64,000 bases of DNA from Chitinophagaceae bacterium (lineage in GTDB: Bacteria > Bacteroidota > Bacteroidia > Chitinophagales > Chitinophagaceae): contig CANGYR010000003.1 of the NCBI GenBank assembly GCA_947458275.1, positions 62,001 through 126,000 on the forward strand. The letters run 5' to 3'. Below the pieces are notes generated by a model. The model saw only the letters and a list, made by a program, of their open reading frames with translations. It ran no database searches and was not told the origin of the DNA. Below are positions 9,567 through 18,732 of the stretch, one piece after another; position 1 is the stretch's first letter; the number at the start of each line of letters is the position of its first letter. The position numbers and the translations under genes are program-made.

Positions 9567-10544
9567 ATGAAAAAAACATCCTTACTACTGATCAGTTGCA
9601 TTGTATTGGCAAGCAGTTGTAAAAAAACATCTTTAAATGATGAAATCAATATTTCATTGGAAGACGCAGGAAATTTTTCTGCCCGTAAATGTGCTTCACA
9701 AGAAGTACTGATGCAACAACTCAAAGCTGATCCCGGCTTAGCTAAACGCATGCAGGAGATTGAAGCATTCACTGCCAAATATGTAAATAGAAATTTTGAA
9801 GCCCGCCTGGTGAATGGCGTTTATGAAATCCCGGTTGTTGTGAATGTTGTTTACAATACCATTGCTCAAAATATTTCACAAACTCAGATACAGTCACAAA
9901 TTGACGTTTTAAATGCTGATTACGCAGCCACCAACAGCGATTATGCACTTACGCCAAGTACATTCCAGGCTGTTCGTTCTGGTAACACGAACATTCGATT
10001 TGTATTGGATGCTGTAGTAAGAAAGTCAACCAAAACAAAAAGCTTTAGTACTAACAATGCTATGAAAACCAGTACTTCCGGCATTGCCCCTACCAGTCCT
10101 TCTACAAAACTTAATATATGGTCCTGCAACCTAAGCAATAGTGTTTTAGGCTATGCTCAATTCCCTGGAGGATCTTTGTCAACCGATGGCGTGGTGATTG
10201 ATGACAATGCATTTGGAACAACCGGAACTGCCGTTGCGCCTTTTAACAAAGGAAGAACCGGAACACATGAAGTGGGCCACTGGTTAAATTTACGCCATAT
10301 CTGGGGAGATGCTACCTGTGGAAATGATCAGGTTGGCGATACTCCATTGCATAATACAGCTAATTATGGATGCCCTGCTTCCGGCCATAGATCTACCTGC
10401 ACAGGTACACCGCTTGAAATGACTATGAACTATATGGACTATACGGATGATGCTTGCATGTATATGTTTACTGCAGGTCAAAAAGCCAGAATGCTGGCAG
10501 TATTTGCTGCAGGAGGCCCAAGAAATAGTTTTGCTCAGCCATAA
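9567..10544 (+). CDS. M43 (pappalysin-like) zinc metalloprotease lipoprotein
   Basis: A secreted metallopeptidase of 325 residues. The N terminus MKKTSLLLISCIVLASSC is a lipoprotein signal with lipobox ASSC (Cys18). The zinc site is the extended motif HEVGHWLNLRH, followed by WGD, and the Met-turn region reads MNYMDYTDDACMYMF, as in M43 cytophagalysin/ulilysin-type enzymes. Several cysteines around the active site (TCGND, GCPASGHRSTC) are likely disulfide pairs. It lacks an obvious type IX sorting domain at the C terminus (ends GPRNSFAQP), so lipoprotein export is the simpler reading. The gene is monocistronic, with a terminator downstream and a 229-bp AT-rich upstream region. Confidence 0.93.
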   Translation: MKKTSLLLISCIVLASSCKKTSLNDEINISLEDAGNFSARKCASQEVLMQQLKADPGLAKRMQEIEAFTAKYVNRNFEARLVNGVYEIPVVVNVVYNTIAQNISQTQIQSQIDVLNADYAATNSDYALTPSTFQAVRSGNTNIRFVLDAVVRKSTKTKSFSTNNAMKTSTSGIAPTSPSTKLNIWSCNLSNSVLGYAQFPGGSLSTDGVVIDDNAFGTTGTAVAPFNKGRTGTHEVGHWLNLRHIWGDATCGNDQVGDTPLHNTANYGCPASGHRSTCTGTPLEMTMNYMDYTDDACMYMFTAGQKARMLAVFAAGGPRNSFAQP

Positions 10545-10566
10545 CGGAATGATGATATTATTATAC

Positions 10567-10595
10567 AAAAGCCACCTGATTATCGGGTGGCTTTT
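10567..10595 (+). terminator. Terminator of the M43 protease gene
   Basis: The stem GCCACC/GGTGGC (10571-10576 with 10586-10591) is extended by AAAA/TTTT pairing and followed by TTTTGATTTT. It lies about 25 bases after the stop codon. Confidence 0.8.
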
Positions 10596-10618
10596 GATTT
10601 TGTAGCATGTTATTCAAA

Positions 10619-10650
10619 AGAAAAAGCTTCCGTTTCGGAAGCTTAAAAAA
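10619..10650 (-). terminator. Terminator of the isc operon
   Basis: A 9-bp perfect stem AAGCTTCCG/CGGAAGCTT (10624-10632 with 10636-10644) has a 3-base loop. On the minus strand it is followed by a T-rich tail and sits 28 bases after the iscA stop. With the hairpin at 10567 it forms back-to-back terminators between convergent genes. Confidence 0.85.
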
Positions 10651-10672
10651 TATGGAAAATTATTAATCAATT

Positions 10673-11023
10673 CTACACTGCAAAACTCTCGCCGCAACCG
10701 CAACTTCTGCTCGCATTGGGATTGTTGAAGTGAAAGCCCTTTCCATTCAACCCATCACTGAAATCTAACTCTGTATTTACCAAATACAAGAAACTCTTTA
10801 AGTCTGTTACAATTTTAATGCCTTTATCCTCAAAAACCTGGTCCATTGGCTTGGTCTCGTTATCAAAATCAAGTTTATAACTTAAGCCGCTGCAACCACC
10901 GCCGACAACACCCACCCGAAGAAAATAGGAAGCGTCTCCTTCCACGCCGGCTTCCTTCATCAGCTGCAATACTTTGAGTTTAGCCTTGTCGCTTATAAAA
11001 ATACTATTTTCAGTTGCTACCAT
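10673..11023 (-). CDS. iscA: Iron-sulfur assembly A-type carrier (IscA/HesB family)
   Basis: A 116-residue A-type carrier that binds iron or an Fe-S cluster and passes it to target proteins. The three conserved cysteines are present: Cys44 in GGGCSGLSY and Cys108/Cys110 in the C-terminal SCGCGESF. It is the third gene of iscS-iscU-iscA, 35 bases downstream of iscU, with a strong terminator after it. ErpA or SufA would look alike; the position in an isc operon favours IscA. Confidence 0.93.
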   Translation of the reverse strand: MVATENSIFISDKAKLKVLQLMKEAGVEGDASYFLRVGVVGGGCSGLSYKLDFDNETKPMDQVFEDKGIKIVTDLKSFLYLVNTELDFSDGLNGKGFHFNNPNASRSCGCGESFAV

Positions 11024-11058
11024 TTCTCTTCAAAATTCACTTGAGTTAAATAGTTGTA

Positions 11059-11478
11059 TTAATGCACAATACTTTCGTCAAACTTGATTTTTTCCAGACC
11101 GTTTTTTTCTCTGTAATCGTTGATAGCCGACTTGATTGCGTCTTCAGCCAAAACAGAACAATGGATTTTAACTGGAGGAAGATTCAGCTCTTCTACTATT
11201 GACATGTTGTCTATTTTCAGCGCTTCATCTACGCTTTTTCCTTTCAGCCATTCTGTAGCCAAAGAAGAAGATGCAATGGCAGAACCGCAACCAAAGGTTT
11301 TGAATTTAGCATCGGTTATTACACCCGTTTTGTCATCTACTTCAATCTGCAAACGCATTACGTCACCGCACTCCGGAGCACCTACCAGTCCTGTTCCGAC
11401 ATTTTTGCTGGACTTATCAAGTGTTCCAACATTTTTTGGATTTTGATAATGATCGATTACTTTTTCTGAATATGCCAT
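11059..11478 (-). CDS. iscU: Iron-sulfur cluster scaffold IscU
   Basis: The scaffold on which IscS-derived sulfur and iron are built into [2Fe-2S] clusters. All ligands are present: Cys37 (APECGD, with Asp39), Cys64 (FGCGSAIASSS) and Cys107 (IHCSVLAEDA). Residues 100-104 read LPPVK, the exact motif bound by the Hsp70 chaperone HscA in proteobacterial IscU. The length of 139 residues and the spacing fit IscU rather than SufU, which has an insertion near the second cysteine. It lies between iscS and iscA on the minus strand. Confidence 0.96.
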   Translation of the reverse strand: MAYSEKVIDHYQNPKNVGTLDKSSKNVGTGLVGAPECGDVMRLQIEVDDKTGVITDAKFKTFGCGSAIASSSLATEWLKGKSVDEALKIDNMSIVEELNLPPVKIHCSVLAEDAIKSAINDYREKNGLEKIKFDESIVH

Positions 11479-11513
11479 GATATAAAATTTATAAAAGTTT
11501 AATAATGATTAAA

Positions 11514-12731
11514 TTAATGTGCAGCCCACTCGATGGTATTTAAATCAATTCCATCTTTATACATTTCCCAGAGTGGACTCATTTCTCTTAATTTAAGAAC
11601 TGTATCTGTGATAGATTTGATGGTATAATCAATTTCTTCTTCTGTTGTGAATCTGCTCAATCCGAAGCGCAGTGAACTATGTGCCAGATCATCGCCCAGT
11701 CCCAATGCTTTCAAAACATATGAAGGTTCAAGAGAGGCAGAGGTGCATGCAGACCCTGAACTCAAAGCAATATTTTTGTTGAATCCCATTAACAAACCTT
11801 CTCCTTCCACATGTTTGAATGAAATGTTTGTGACATGGGGCAAACGATGCTCTATGCTTCCATTTACATACGCTTCTTCAATTTTCAACAATGCATTTTC
11901 GAGCTTATCTCTCAGTTTGGAAATTCTTTTAGTATCTTCTTCCATTTCCAATCTGCACAATTCACATGCTTTACCAAATCCAACGATTCCGGGAACATTC
12001 AGTGTACCGCTGCGCATTCCACGCTCGTGCCCACCACCATCCATCTGAGCGGTCACTTTCACTCTGGGATTTTTTCTGCGAACATATAATGCACCAACGC
12101 CTTTAGGTCCGTACATTTTATGTGCAGTGAATGCCATTAAATCAATACCATCTTTATTCACATCGACAGGAATTTTACCTACGGCCTGTGTACCATCTGT
12201 GAAAACCAATACGCCATGCTTGCGAGCAATGGCACTGATTTCTTTGATTGGCATAATGGCACCTATCTCATTATTGGCATACATCATCGCAATCAAAATC
12301 GTAGTAGGCTTAATGGCGGCCTCCAACTCTTTAAGATCGATTAAACCATCAGGCTGTACATCTAAATAAGTCACTTCTCCTCCCAACTTTTCAATGTGCT
12401 TACAGGTATCCAGAACGGCCTTGTGTTCAGTAGTGGCAGTAATGATATGATTTCCTTTTCCGGCATACATTTCAAAAACACCTTTTATTCCAAGGTTGTC
12501 TGCTTCAGTAGCGCCTGAGGTAAAAATAATTTCTTTTGGGTCGGCTCCAATCAATTTAGCCACTTGCTCACGGGCATAGTCAACCGCCTCTTCCGCTTGC
12601 CAACCAAAAGGATGATTCCTACTAGCGGCATTGCCAAAATGGTTCAGAAAATAAGGAGTCATGGCCTCGAGCACTTTCGGATCCATGGGAGTGGTAGCGT
12701 TGTTATCCAGGTAAATCGGCAATTTCAACAT
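11514..12731 (-). CDS. iscS: Cysteine desulfurase IscS
   Basis: A PLP enzyme that takes sulfur from L-cysteine as a persulfide and hands it to IscU. The PLP lysine is in [16 protein letters not shown], and the active cysteine lies in the loop [31 protein letters not shown] is also conserved. The C terminus [19 protein letters not shown] is almost that of E. coli IscS, so this is a group I IscS, not a SufS. I start at the ATG at 12731 ([15 protein letters not shown]); an upstream TTG at 12740 is less likely. It is first in the operon iscS-iscU-iscA; no iscR, hscA, hscB or fdx is adjacent. Confidence 0.96.
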   Translation of the reverse strand: MLKLPIYLDNNATTPMDPKVLEAMTPYFLNHFGNAASRNHPFGWQAEEAVDYAREQVAKLIGADPKEIIFTSGATEADNLGIKGVFEMYAGKGNHIITATTEHKAVLDTCKHIEKLGGEVTYLDVQPDGLIDLKELEAAIKPTTILIAMMYANNEIGAIMPIKEISAIARKHGVLVFTDGTQAVGKIPVDVNKDGIDLMAFTAHKMYGPKGVGALYVRRKNPRVKVTAQMDGGGHERGMRSGTLNVPGIVGFGKACELCRLEMEEDTKRISKLRDKLENALLKIEEAYVNGSIEHRLPHVTNISFKHVEGEGLLMGFNKNIALSSGSACTSASLEPSYVLKALGLGDDLAHSSLRFGLSRFTTEEEIDYTIKSITDTVLKLREMSPLWEMYKDGIDLNTIEWAAH

Positions 12732-12868
12732 AATATTCAACAGATTTAATTAATGTTACAACACGAAATTAATATAAAAGGTTTTATTTTGGCAGTCGGA
12801 TTAATCAATTAAGCTTTAAATAACGCATTTCGTAAACAAAAATTCTATTTACATTAAAACAAAACACC

Positions 12869-13270
12869 ATGCAACATATTGATCACATAGGCATTGCAGT
12901 TAAAGACTTTAAAACTTCGATTCCTTTGTTTGAAAAATTATTGAATACAACATGCTACAAAACGGAACTGGTTGAATCGGAAAATGTGAATACCGCCTTT
13001 TTCAAAACCGGTGAAACCAAAGTCGAGTTATTGGAGAGTGTGGACCCGGAAGGCGTGATTGCTAAATTCATTGAGAAAAAGGGAGAAGGTATTCATCACA
13101 TAGCCTTTGATGTGAAGGATATCCAAGCAGAAATGAAAAGACTTCAAGAGGAAGGATTTGTGTTGCTCAATGAAACCCCGAAAAACGGCGCCGACAACAA
13201 GCTGGTTTGCTTTCTCCACCCTAAAGGAACCAATGGGGTGTTGGTTGAGTTGTGCCAAACCAAAAACTAA
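12869..13270 (+). CDS. mce: Methylmalonyl-CoA epimerase
   Basis: A 133-residue vicinal-oxygen-chelate (glyoxalase fold) protein that interconverts (S)- and (R)-methylmalonyl-CoA, linking propionyl-CoA to succinyl-CoA through the B12-dependent mutase. The sequence starts MQHIDHIGIAVKD, with a metal-binding His in the first strand, and continues KVELLE, GEGIHHIAFDV and a final FLHPKGTNGVLVELCQ with the last Glu ligand, in the usual family order. It is divergent from iscS. The mutase genes are not in the window. Confidence 0.92.
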   Translation: MQHIDHIGIAVKDFKTSIPLFEKLLNTTCYKTELVESENVNTAFFKTGETKVELLESVDPEGVIAKFIEKKGEGIHHIAFDVKDIQAEMKRLQEEGFVLLNETPKNGADNKLVCFLHPKGTNGVLVELCQTKN

Positions 13271-13275
13271 TCTGA

Positions 13276-13911
13276 CTACTGTAGAAAAGGATTATTCATT
13301 CTCTCCCTCCCTACCGTGGTGGAAGGCCCGTGACCACTGTAAACAATGGTTTGATCAGGCAGTACCAAAATACGCTCTTTGATGCTTCTGATAAGAGTTT
13401 CATAATCACCTCCGGGCAAATCAGTTCGGCCTATACTGTTTTGAAACAAAACATCCCCGCCTATTAAAAAACCATACTTTTCATTATAAAAACACAGACT
13501 GCCGGGACTATGCCCCGGGGCCAATATCACCTCCAAAATGTCACTGCCAAATGATATTTTTTGACCATCTTCCAGATAAATCAACTCCCCCTGGTAATTA
13601 TCAAAAGGTAAATTGTACATCAGTCCGCTTGCAGGTGCCATATCCAGTAATGATTGCTCATTTTTATGGATTTGCGGGATTAAATTATACTTCTCAGCAA
13701 TGAATTTATTGCCAAATACATGATCCAGGTGGCAATGAGTATTGATCAACATCATTGGCTTCAATGATGATTCATCAATAAATTGAACCAAGGCTTCCTT
13801 TTCATAATCAAAGTAACAACCGGGATCTATGATGATACATGAATTACTGTCATCATACAAAACATATGTATTTTCCTGAATCGGACTGAATTCAAAAACT
13901 TTTATTTTCAT
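13276..13911 (-). CDS. MBL-fold metallo-hydrolase, glyoxalase II-like
   Basis: A 211-residue metallo-beta-lactamase fold hydrolase. The zinc motif THCHLDHVFG (HxHxDH) is present, then PGHSPGSLCFY, GGDVLFQNSIGRTDLPGGD and YSGHGPSTTVGRE near the end, which supply the other metal ligands. The pattern is that of small glyoxalase II-like thioesterases (YcbL type) rather than full hydroxyacylglutathione hydrolases, because the C-terminal substrate-binding domain is absent. Substrate unknown. It ends five bases from mce on the opposite strand with no terminator between. Confidence 0.9.
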   Translation of the reverse strand: MKIKVFEFSPIQENTYVLYDDSNSCIIIDPGCYFDYEKEALVQFIDESSLKPMMLINTHCHLDHVFGNKFIAEKYNLIPQIHKNEQSLLDMAPASGLMYNLPFDNYQGELIYLEDGQKISFGSDILEVILAPGHSPGSLCFYNEKYGFLIGGDVLFQNSIGRTDLPGGDYETLIRSIKERILVLPDQTIVYSGHGPSTTVGRERMNNPFLQ

Positions 13912-13979
13912 AAAATATAAATTGTTTTTAATGATTAAGAGTAATCAGTTAATTTAGTATTTAATAATTAATTAAAAGC

Positions 13980-16900
13980 ATGGTAAAGTTCTGCAGAATA
14001 TTTTTTATTTCCCTCTTTTTGATTGCTTATTCGTTTAAGAATTATGCTCAAGTTAATGCAGTAACCTTCGGCAAAAATAGGCTTCAATTTAAAAAACTAA
14101 ACTGGCAATATTATCAAACAAAAAATTTCAACGTCTACTATTATAAAAACGGCGAACCTCTGGCAAAATTTATCCTCCAAATTGCAGAAAAGGAATTACC
14201 TCAGATAGAAGCCGCCGCAGAATACAGCTTACAAAGAAGAGCCAATATTATCGTTTACAATGATTACGCGGATATGCAACAAACCAATATCGGCTTGGAG
14301 ACAGATATATTGAATACCGGAGCATCCACAAGACTTGTGAATAATAAAATGCTGGTTTATTTCGATGCCAATCATGCCAACATAAAGAAACAAGTGCGCC
14401 AGGGCATCTCAAGCATCCTGACTCAAAACATACTATTTGGAGACGACATCGGCGAAGTCGCCGGAAATCAAACTCTCCTGGATTTACCAAAATGGTTTAC
14501 CGATGGCTACCAGGCTTACATTGCAGAAAACTGGAGCACAGCCCTGGATGATGAACTGAAAACCGAAATCATGAGCGGCTCATACAATAAATTTTCCAAG
14601 CTAAGTTTTGCCCGTCCTTTGCTCGCAGGCCATGCCTTTTGGTATTTCATCGAAGAAAAATATAAAAAGGAAACTGTCACCTATTTATTTTTTCTCTCTC
14701 GCACATACAAAAATATCAACAAAGCATGCCTTCAGATTACCAACAAAAAATTCAAACAGCTCAGTGCTGAATTCATGGAATATCAGGACGAAAAATATTC
14801 TGAAGACAACAAAAAAAGAAAACCTTATCCAAAAGGCAAAGTAGTTGAATCATTTGATATCAATTCAAGACTGAATTATTTCCGTTTCAATGTCAACCCA
14901 AACAAAAAAAATAATTCCTATGTAGTGTCAAGATTCAAAAAAGGCATTGTGAGTGTGATTCTTACCGACGATAATGAAACTACTACTCTCGTCAGATATG
15001 GCATTCGCAAAAAAGAGACCGAGATAAATCCCAATTACCCAATGATGGCCTGGGATCCGAAGGGAACAAAAATCGCTGTTGTTCATCCTGAAAATGGAAA
15101 ACTCAAACTCTTTGTCTATGACGTTTTGGGAAGATACAAACAATATAAAATTGATCTCACCAATCAATTCGATCAGGTACAGGACATTAAATACATGATT
15201 GACAGCAGAACACTTTTGTTGTCTGCTGTTAAAAACGGACATACCGATCTGTTTACATTTGATTTGGAAAAAGAAAAATCCAAGCAAATAACCAATGATG
15301 TATTCGACGACCTTGATCCAAATTTTGTTACATTCCCCAATAAAATGGGAATTATTTTTTCAAGTAACAGACCTGCAGCTGGTGCAATCTCAGGTGACAC
15401 CAGCCTGCCCTCAAACAACAGATTTAATGTGTTTTTAATCACTGACTTTGGAGATAAGCCCGAACTGAATCAAATCAGTCAACTGACCAATCTCAAATAC
15501 GGAAATGCACGCTATCCGGCACAATACAATGTCAACCATTTCACTTTCGTCAGTGATGAAAACGGAATTGCAAACAGGTATGCAGGATTTTTTACCACAA
15601 AAAAAATTGGAGTAGATACGCTGGTGCAGATAGGAGTAGACTTGCTGAGAAATCCTTCACAAAAAGAAATAGACAGTACATTAAAAGCATATAATAAAAC
15701 TAGCGTTGACTCAATTTTTGCTGTTTCAATATCCGCTGACTCTGCATATACTTTTCCGTTGACCAACTATGAAACCGGATTAGACGAAACGAAAAGTTCA
15801 GGCGAGGACAGAATATTAAGTGAAGTAAGTCGTCAAATTGATCAAAAAACATTGTACAAGCTTAAGGTAGACGAAAACACATTAAGCAAGAGAAATGTGA
15901 CTGCTCAGCCTACAACTTATGCGAAAAAATTAATGCGCGAAAGTAAATTAACATCCATCTTCTCTGAAGCAGTAAAGCCTTCACAAGAAAAATCACAAAA
16001 TCAAAATGATTTATTTCAGACTGAATTTTTTGATGATTCCTCAGAGGTGAAATCAGAAAATAAAAAAATACCCGGCATCTCCACATTTGATGAGGCTCTC
16101 AATACATTGGGTACTGCGAAAAAATTCAGATACAAACCCATAAAATTTTCTGCAGAGTCGGGATCTGCAGGTTTTAATACTGCCATACTGTACAACAGAT
16201 ACCAGCCTTATGGCAATGGAAGCGGACCTATCATGTTGAGTAGTAACACGCCTCTTAATGGATTAATCAGAATGAGTGCATTTGATTTGATGGAGGATAT
16301 TCGAGTTACCGGTGCATTTAAAATTGGCACCAATCTGCAAGACAATGAATGGCTGGTAAATTATCAGAATTTAAAAAGAAGAATTGACTGGGGATTTACC
16401 TATTACAGAAATGTTATTTCGACTGAATATTTTCAAAAAAATGATCAGGGCAACATTACCGGATCTTTCCCTGCAAAATCATTCACCAATCTTTACCAGG
16501 GAAATATCTCCTACCCCTTCGATGAAGCTAAAAGCCTCCGATTTACCACTGGTATAAGAGCAGATAATTTGGTAGTCAAAAACGGAGTAGATCCTGTTGC
16601 AGCAAAATTGGAAGATTCACTAACGCTTTATTCTGTATCCAGATTGGAATTTGTTTACGACAATAGCTTGAACACGGCGGTGAATATTTGGGATGGATTG
16701 CGCTATAAGATATTTGTAGACTGGAACAGACAGATAAATAAAAAGGGTGTCGGACGCGCACCTAATACATTCAACTTTGGTTTCGATGTGAGATACTATT
16801 ACCCCATTTATAAAAATTTCATCTGGGCCGGCAGAGCAGCAGGTGATTTCAGCTGGGGAAGCCAAAAGTTCATTTACTATCTGGGCGGAACGGATGGCTG

Positions 16901-17411
16901 GTTGATGTTTGGAGATAACATCAAACCCGGAACAAATAAAGAAAGATTTTTTAACACCGCCAATACCCCTGCCAGGGATCAGTCATATGCATTCCAGAGT
17001 CTTGCAGTAAACATGAGAGGACATATTCAAAATGCTGCCAACGGCAATAATGCTATTGTGTTTAATAGCGAATTGAGACTGCCGGTTATTTCCACTTTCT
17101 TTGATAAGATGGTCAACAACGCATTTTTAAATGATTTTCAACTTACCCAGTTCATTGATTTGGGAACTGCCTGGAACGGAGCATACAATACAATAAAAAG
17201 ACCGGAAGTGATTTACAGATTACCTAATAATATTAGCCCGGTAAGCGTTAGAACAAAAGCCGGCGGGGTAGGTCCGTTTTTAGGTGGATATGGATTTGGA
17301 GCAAGAAGTACTGTTTTCGGTTATTACATCAAGTATGACATCGGCTGGCCGATGACAGGATTTTTTAACAGTGCCCCGGTGATGTATTTTTCATTAGGAC
17401 TTGATTTTTAA
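13980..17411 (+). CDS. Large envelope protein: degenerate peptidase-MA-like domain, TolB-like propeller, C-terminal beta-barrel
   Basis: A 1143-residue exported protein. The signal peptide (1 to about 23) ends in NYAQ. Residues about 35-270 resemble peptidase MA-like gluzincin domains (FNVYYYKNGEPLAKFILQIAEKELPQIE, then IIVYNDYADMQQTNIG). The zinc-binding HExxH is replaced by RQGIS (140-144), and the downstream glutamate of the LPxWFxEGxAxY motif is Asp175 (LPKWFTDGYQAY). It is therefore probably not a protease. Residues about 290-560 contain repeats such as WDPKGTKIAVV and DDLDPNF, as in TolB-like beta-propellers. The last 400 residues or so alternate in beta-barrel fashion and end in FSLGLDF, an outer-membrane barrel ending. 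The gene stands alone. Function unknown; an envelope assembly or uptake role is inference. Confidence 0.72.
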   Translation: MVKFCRIFFISLFLIAYSFKNYAQVNAVTFGKNRLQFKKLNWQYYQTKNFNVYYYKNGEPLAKFILQIAEKELPQIEAAAEYSLQRRANIIVYNDYADMQQTNIGLETDILNTGASTRLVNNKMLVYFDANHANIKKQVRQGISSILTQNILFGDDIGEVAGNQTLLDLPKWFTDGYQAYIAENWSTALDDELKTEIMSGSYNKFSKLSFARPLLAGHAFWYFIEEKYKKETVTYLFFLSRTYKNINKACLQITNKKFKQLSAEFMEYQDEKYSEDNKKRKPYPKGKVVESFDINSRLNYFRFNVNPNKKNNSYVVSRFKKGIVSVILTDDNETTTLVRYGIRKKETEINPNYPMMAWDPKGTKIAVVHPENGKLKLFVYDVLGRYKQYKIDLTNQFDQVQDIKYMIDSRTLLLSAVKNGHTDLFTFDLEKEKSKQITNDVFDDLDPNFVTFPNKMGIIFSSNRPAAGAISGDTSLPSNNRFNVFLITDFGDKPELNQISQLTNLKYGNARYPAQYNVNHFTFVSDENGIANRYAGFFTTKKIGVDTLVQIGVDLLRNPSQKEIDSTLKAYNKTSVDSIFAVSISADSAYTFPLTNYETGLDETKSSGEDRILSEVSRQIDQKTLYKLKVDENTLSKRNVTAQPTTYAKKLMRESKLTSIFSEAVKPSQEKSQNQNDLFQTEFFDDSSEVKSENKKIPGISTFDEALNTLGTAKKFRYKPIKFSAESGSAGFNTAILYNRYQPYGNGSGPIMLSSNTPLNGLIRMSAFDLMEDIRVTGAFKIGTNLQDNEWLVNYQNLKRRIDWGFTYYRNVISTEYFQKNDQGNITGSFPAKSFTNLYQGNISYPFDEAKSLRFTTGIRADNLVVKNGVDPVAAKLEDSLTLYSVSRLEFVYDNSLNTAVNIWDGLRYKIFVDWNRQINKKGVGRAPNTFNFGFDVRYYYPIYKNFIWAGRAAGDFSWGSQKFIYYLGGTDGWLMFGDNIKPGTNKERFFNTANTPARDQSYAFQSLAVNMRGHIQNAANGNNAIVFNSELRLPVISTFFDKMVNNAFLNDFQLTQFIDLGTAWNGAYNTIKRPEVIYRLPNNISPVSVRTKAGGVGPFLGGYGFGARSTVFGYYIKYDIGWPMTGFFNSAPVMYFSLGLDF

Positions 17412-17415
17412 AAAT

Positions 17416-18600
17416 CTATTTCACTGCACCCAGCACATCAAGAATAATTTTACATGCAGATGTAATTTCTTCCATAGAGATATTGAGCGGAGGTGCAATC
17501 CTGAGTGCGTTTGAAGCAAACAAAAACCAATCTGTAAAAACTCCTTTTTCTATTAGCGCATCAATAATTTTCTTATTCATATCATAGCTGTCAAATTCAA
17601 CAGCCATCATCAATCCTTTTGAATTGATTTTATTTATCCAGGGATGCTGCAACAATGATTTGAACAACAGCTCTTTCTCGTGAACGCCTTCAATCAGTTT
17701 TTCCTGAAGTAACACTTTGAATGCAGCCAATCCTGCGGCACAGCTTACCGGATGCCCTCCAAATGTATTGATATGTCCGAGTACCGGATTATAAGTTAGC
17801 GTATCCATTATTTTTTTATCCGACACAAAAGCACCCAGCGGCATTCCTCCTCCCAGGGCCTTTCCCAGCAATAAAATATCAGGCACAATACCAAATTGTT
17901 CAAAAGCCCACAATGAACCATTGCGTCCAAAGCCGCATTGTATTTCATCCAGGACGAGCAATGCGCCGGTTTCACTGCATCTTTTTCTTAATGCCTGCAA
18001 CCATTTTACATCAGGCACATTTACTCCGGCCTCGGCCTGAATGGTTTCTGCAATAACACAAGCCGTCTGATCGGTGATATGTTCCAAATCAGCATTGGAA
18101 TTGTAATTGATTTGTCTGATGCCAGGCAGAAGCGGTCGAAAAGCCTGCTGCCAGTATTCACTGCCCATTACACTCAATGCGCCCTGTGTGCTGCCATGGT
18201 AAGAATTTTTGAATGATATCATCTGCGTTCTGCCAGTAAACCTCTTGGCCAGTTTCATGGCGCCTTCCGTGGCCTCACTACCGCTTGCGGTGAAAAATAC
18301 TGCGTTCAGAGAATCGGGTAAATGTTCAGCCAGCAATTGGGCATACTGAACCTGAGGATGCTGAATCAACTCACCGTATACCATGACATGCAGGTATTGG
18401 TCGGCCTGTTTTTTAATGGCCTCCACCACTGCAGGGTGTCTGTGTCCGATATTGCAAACGCTTATGCCTCCAATTAAATCTATGTATTCTTTTCCATGTA
18501 CATCCCACATTCTGGTCCCTTCGGCCTTGACGATATCAAGACACAAAGGAGCATCGGAGGTCTGGCCAACATGCTGAAGAAACAATTGCCGGTTATTCAT
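17416..18600 (-). CDS. Class III aminotransferase (acetylornithine/ornithine-type family)
   Basis: A 394-residue PLP-dependent fold-type I aminotransferase. Visible features are the glycine-rich phosphate region FFTASGSEATEGAMKLAKR, SYHGSTQGALS for ring stacking, LVLDEIQCGFGRNG with the PLP aspartate, and the Schiff-base lysine in LLLGKALGGGMPLGAF. The C terminus MEEITSACKIILDVL is typical of the ArgD/RocD/GabT class. No arginine genes are nearby, so the substrate (acetylornithine, ornithine or another omega-amino compound) cannot be fixed. It ends four bases from the convergent large barrel protein. Confidence 0.9.
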   Translation of the reverse strand: MNNRQLFLQHVGQTSDAPLCLDIVKAEGTRMWDVHGKEYIDLIGGISVCNIGHRHPAVVEAIKKQADQYLHVMVYGELIQHPQVQYAQLLAEHLPDSLNAVFFTASGSEATEGAMKLAKRFTGRTQMISFKNSYHGSTQGALSVMGSEYWQQAFRPLLPGIRQINYNSNADLEHITDQTACVIAETIQAEAGVNVPDVKWLQALRKRCSETGALLVLDEIQCGFGRNGSLWAFEQFGIVPDILLLGKALGGGMPLGAFVSDKKIMDTLTYNPVLGHINTFGGHPVSCAAGLAAFKVLLQEKLIEGVHEKELLFKSLLQHPWINKINSKGLMMAVEFDSYDMNKKIIDALIEKGVFTDWFLFASNALRIAPPLNISMEEITSACKIILDVLGAVK

Positions 18601-18732
18601 TTACTGATACTTTTAGTTTGCCGCTTGAAACCTTTGGCAATTTTGTATTTTTACGCAATTTATCAATTTACTTCAATAAAATTCCGTCAACGCTCTGTCG
18701 AAAGGCGTTTGGAATCGCTTAAAAAAATTAAT

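Noticed and set aside
18496-18732. N-terminal extension of the gamma carbonic anhydrase from an upstream in-frame start
   Set aside because: The extension overlaps the start of the aminotransferase on the other strand and has no family similarity; the ATG at 18733 matches the family start.
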